The notes under the pieces were generated by a model. It searched no databases. It was not told where the DNA came from and was given only the letters and a program-made list of their open reading frames with translations. Made by a program: the position numbers and the translations under genes. Shown one piece after another: positions 61,487 through 64,000 of a DNA stretch of 64,000 nucleotides; position 1 is the first letter of the stretch; each line of letters begins with the position of its first letter. The stretch is taken from the NCBI GenBank assembly GCA_017537365.1, contig JAFYKZ010000005.1, forward strand, positions 1-64,000, read 5' to 3'. The stretch comes from Clostridia bacterium (lineage in GTDB: Bacteria; Bacillota; Clostridia; Oscillospirales; Acutalibacteraceae).

Positions 61487-62540
61487 GTTTTTTTAGAAAT
61501 TGTTTGGAATAGGTATCAAGAGCTTTAAAATCCATTGCTTTTATATAAAAGCTTTCAAGTGTATCGTGAACGGATTTTGCTTTTTTTAAAGTGTCAACTG
61601 CGGTATTTATAAGCTCTTTTTGAAGTTTCAGATTGAATTTAAGTGTGTTTTTATTTTCTTTGAGAGAGGATTTTTCCATAAACCTTTCGGCATGAATTCG
61701 GCGGTCGGGACAATCGAAATTTATATATTCATATTCTCTCAAAAAGCATAAGCTGAGTTCGGGTATTATTATATGGTCTATAAGGGCAGATGGCATAAAC
61801 GGATTTTTAACAGTGATTATATTATATCCCGAATTTAACCCCTTTTCGCGCACTTTTTTCATTATAAAATCTGAAACCAAACCATAGCGGTCTTTTATGA
61901 TAATTCTTTTTTTGCAAAGGCTCAGAGGTGTTTGCGGATATGATACAACACCGACAGGAGTTACACCGCTTAAAAATCTTATAGTTTCTTTTCCTGCACC
62001 TGAATTTTTAGGAATATTTTTCTTTATAAGAAGCTCGGTATATCGGTTTAATTTATCATATTTAATACCAGACTTTGCAATATTTAAACTGTTTAAGGCG
62101 ATAGGGTATAAGGATTTCAAATAAGCGGAAGCCTTTTTATGCAAGGCTTTATTTTGATTTGTAACCGATATAATTTTATCTGCTTTTTCTTCTAATTTTC
62201 CGCTATCCCAAAACTCGCCAAAATTTAAAATTTCTTCTTTAACTGCAGGGTATTCGGGGTCTAAAATGTGAGGTGCGGTGCCGTCTGTAAAGGCAAGTTT
62301 TATTGTTGGAAGTGCTATGCCATCGAGTGAATCGGGGTCGCTACTGCAAGGAAAAAGAACAAAAGGTATATTTTTTTCTTGAGCTAATGCTTTTATCTTT
62401 TTCATAAAAGATGATTTTCCTGTACCGGCGCCGCCTTTTATAATGTATAGCTTGTAACCGTCGGTTTTATATATGTCTTTGAATTCAGAATAAAAGCCCT
62501 CGAAAGAGTTTGCCGCCGCAAAAAAGTTTATTTCGTTCAT
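61461..62540 (-). CDS. P-loop ATPase of unknown function
   Basis: The 359-residue protein has a Walker A motif KGGAGTGKSSFMKKI near residue 40 and continues with FVLFPCSSDPDSLDGIALP. A second nucleoside-triphosphate-like region lies near DRYGLVSDFIMKKVREKG. It resembles a clostridial and bacillar ATPase family (PRK06851-like) whose role is not known to me. ATG at 62540 follows GGGTGA; a TTG at 62552 overlaps that site. It is divergent from rnpB and its end carries the thrS promoter. Confidence 0.75.
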   Translation of the reverse strand: MNEINFFAAANSFEGFYSEFKDIYKTDGYKLYIIKGGAGTGKSSFMKKIKALAQEKNIPFVLFPCSSDPDSLDGIALPTIKLAFTDGTAPHILDPEYPAVKEEILNFGEFWDSGKLEEKADKIISVTNQNKALHKKASAYLKSLYPIALNSLNIAKSGIKYDKLNRYTELLIKKNIPKNSGAGKETIRFLSGVTPVGVVSYPQTPLSLCKKRIIIKDRYGLVSDFIMKKVREKGLNSGYNIITVKNPFMPSALIDHIIIPELSLCFLREYEYINFDCPDRRIHAERFMEKSSLKENKNTLKFNLKLQKELINTAVDTLKKAKSVHDTLESFYIKAMDFKALDTYSKQFLKKLDIKENSL

Positions 62541-62592
62541 ATAATCACCCAAATTTCAATATTTTATTATATTTTATTCTCTTAATTTTGTT

Positions 62593-62621
62593 TTGACACC
62601 GAAAGAGGAATATGATAAAAT
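62593..62621 (+). promoter_or_regulatory. Promoter of RNase P RNA
   Basis: TTGACA (62593-62598) and TAAAAT (62616-62621), spacing 17 bp, giving a start at about 62628, the 5' end of the RNA. Confidence 0.8.
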
Positions 62622-62627
62622 GTATTA

Positions 62628-62956
62628 AGAGTCGGTCAGGCGGTTGCGGATAGAAATATCTGAGGAAAGTCCGAGCCCCATAGGGCAGAATAGCGGCTAA
62701 CGGCCGCCGAGGGTAACCTTAGGGAAAGTGCAACAGAGATATACCGCCCGATTTTTTCGGGTAAGGGTGGAAAGGCGAGGTAAGAGCTCACCTATCGCAT
62801 GGGAACATCGCGATACTGTAAACCCTATTCGGAGCAACGCTGACTGTGGCTATACATTTGCCCGATGTGCCACGAAAAGCGGCTTGAGCGTTTAGAGCAA
62901 TCTAGCGTCGAGATAGATAACCGTCCAAGACAGAACTCGGCTTATCGACCGACTCT
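62628..62956 (+). ncRNA. rnpB: RNase P RNA
   Basis: The ends AGAGTCGGTC (62628-62637) and GACCGACTCT (62947-62956) pair as P1. Conserved cores are present: GAGGAAAGTCCGAGC near the 5' end, GGGTAACCTTAGGGAAAGTGCAACAGAGA in the middle (two conserved blocks), and AGACAGAACTCGGCTTATCG at the 3' end. The size, about 329 nt, and layout suit a bacterial class A RNA. It matures tRNA 5' ends with RnpA protein. Confidence 0.95.
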
Positions 62957-62981
62957 ATATTATAAAAAAAGGGGAATTTTT

Positions 62982-64000
62982 ATGCCCGAAATTAAAAAGC
63001 TGGGTTTTGGCCTTATGCGTCTTCCTAAAAAAGACGGTGAAATTGACCTTGCACATACCAATAAAATGGTGGACGCTTTTATTGAAAACGGTTTTACATA
63101 TTTTGATACCGCTTATGTTTACGATAACGGAAAATCTGAGGAAGCGGCAAGAGAATGTCTTGTTAAACGCTATCCAAGAGAGAGTTTTCAGCTTGCAACC
63201 AAGTTGCCGCTGTGGGACAGAAAGTGCTCGGTTGACGAGGTAAAGCAAAGATTTTACACCTCACTTGAAAGAACAGGTGCCGGCTATTTTGATTATTATC
63301 TTTTGCATAATTTGGGCGGCGAGCGTTCAGAAATTTATGATGAATACGGTATGTGGGATTTTGTTAAAGAGCTTAAAGAAAAGGGACTTATCAAGCATTA
63401 CGGTTTCTCGTTCCACGATAATGCAAAGGCTCTTGATGAGCTTTTGCATAAGCATCCTGAGGCAGAGTTTGTTCAACTGCAAATAAACTATTTTGATTGG
63501 GAAAATCCTAATGTTGAATCTCGCAAATGTTATGAGGTTGCAAGAAAACATAAAAAACCTATAATTATTATGGAACCTGTTCGCGGAGGCTCTTTGGCAA
63601 CCCTTCCTGACAGTGCTGCTAAGCTTTGCAAGGAGGCAAGCCCTGATATGTCAATAGCTTCTTGGGCACTTCGCTTTGCCGCTTCGCTAGACGGTGTTTT
63701 AACCGTTTTGTCGGGTATGTCTAATATGGAGCAAATGGAGGATAATATTTCCTTTATGCGCGATTTTGAGCCTTTAAGTGATAGCGAGCTTGAAACTGTT
63801 CATAAGGTTAGAAATATTCTCGAAACCATACCGCAAGTGCCTTGCACGAGCTGTAAATATTGCATTAAAGATTGCCCCAAAAACATTCAGATTAACAAAA
63901 TTTTTGATGCGATAAATTATTTCGATAAATTTAATAATTTAAGTGGCGCGAAATGGCGTTATAATGATGCAACAAAAGAGGGATTTGGCTTGGCCTCCGC
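62982..64000 (+). CDS. Aldo/keto reductase with C-terminal [4Fe-4S] motif (3' end beyond the window)
   Basis: The open frame starts at ATG 62982 after AAAAGGGGAA and is still open at base 64000 (339 codons seen). It shows the aldo/keto reductase core: KKLGFGLMRLPKKDGEIDLA, FDTAYVYDNGKSEEA (catalytic D and Y), a Lys in ATKLPLW, YYLLHNL, and HYGFSFHDN. After the barrel comes CTSCKYCIKDCPKNIQI, the CxxCxxCxxxCP cluster motif of a clostridial subgroup. The substrate is unknown. The C terminus is missing only because the window ends. Confidence 0.9.
   Translation, partial: MPEIKKLGFGLMRLPKKDGEIDLAHTNKMVDAFIENGFTYFDTAYVYDNGKSEEAARECLVKRYPRESFQLATKLPLWDRKCSVDEVKQRFYTSLERTGAGYFDYYLLHNLGGERSEIYDEYGMWDFVKELKEKGLIKHYGFSFHDNAKALDELLHKHPEAEFVQLQINYFDWENPNVESRKCYEVARKHKKPIIIMEPVRGGSLATLPDSAAKLCKEASPDMSIASWALRFAASLDGVLTVLSGMSNMEQMEDNISFMRDFEPLSDSELETVHKVRNILETIPQVPCTSCKYCIKDCPKNIQINKIFDAINYFDKFNNLSGAKWRYNDATKEGFGLAS

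Overview
The window is a contiguous chromosomal stretch from a low-GC, anaerobic, spore-forming Firmicute, most likely a gut-type clostridium of the Oscillospirales/Ruminococcaceae kind. Evidence for this is a forespore sigma factor (sigG), pyruvate formate-lyase, indolepyruvate:ferredoxin oxidoreductase, reverse rubrerythrin with a PerR-like regulator, Rex, a 2x[4Fe-4S] ferredoxin, a dockerin-like protein and a giant InlB-type B-repeat surface protein. The taxonomic placement is inference from gene content; no rRNA is present.

Layout. 1-4.3 kb: TPP riboswitch and thiT, a SpoIID-like/peptidoglycan-binding pair, ferredoxin, smpB and tmRNA. 4.3-12 kb: an accessory surface region with a Cys-rich membrane protein, a lipoprotein, a 1970-residue B-repeat protein, a free dockerin-like protein and a 46-residue peptide gene. 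12-17 kb: tRNA-Ala, mntP-queT, two lipoproteins, several repeats and gene remnants, a type I toxin-antitoxin-like locus, and rubrerythrin-perR. 17-34 kb: rex, aspartate aminotransferase, secDF, sigG, rpoBC, a ZTP riboswitch with pflB-pflA, and an acyltransferase-like protein. 34-50 kb: galE, then a long same-strand run (lipoprotein, response regulator, histidine kinase, yqhQ-like, prmC, recA, recX, rimO, pgsA, cysE, cysS, a methyltransferase, rsmI, an LCP protein) with many start/stop overlaps and no convincing internal terminator. 50-64 kb: a Na+/solute symporter, a tyrosine phosphatase, a radical SAM gene, an S1-domain protein, an acyl-CoA ligase-iorAB operon, T-box-controlled thrS, a P-loop ATPase, RNase P RNA, and an aldo/keto reductase that runs off the end.

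Regulatory RNAs explain much of the control: TPP (thiT), ZTP (pflB), T-box (thrS), plus tmRNA, RNase P RNA and a probable antisense RNA.

The strongest unexplained signal is a ~235-nt intergenic element present three times (13.5, 50.0 and 58.7 kb). It folds into several nested stems, and two of these keep pairing through compensatory changes between copies, which points to a conserved RNA or DNA structure. Other signals worth a look are the 23-residue hydrophobic peptide gene facing an antisense RNA, a duplicated rubrerythrin tail next to a different repeat, a pyrimidine-tract leader shared by tmRNA and tRNA-Ala, and a promoter-spacer motif shared by the symporter and the acyl-CoA ligase operon.
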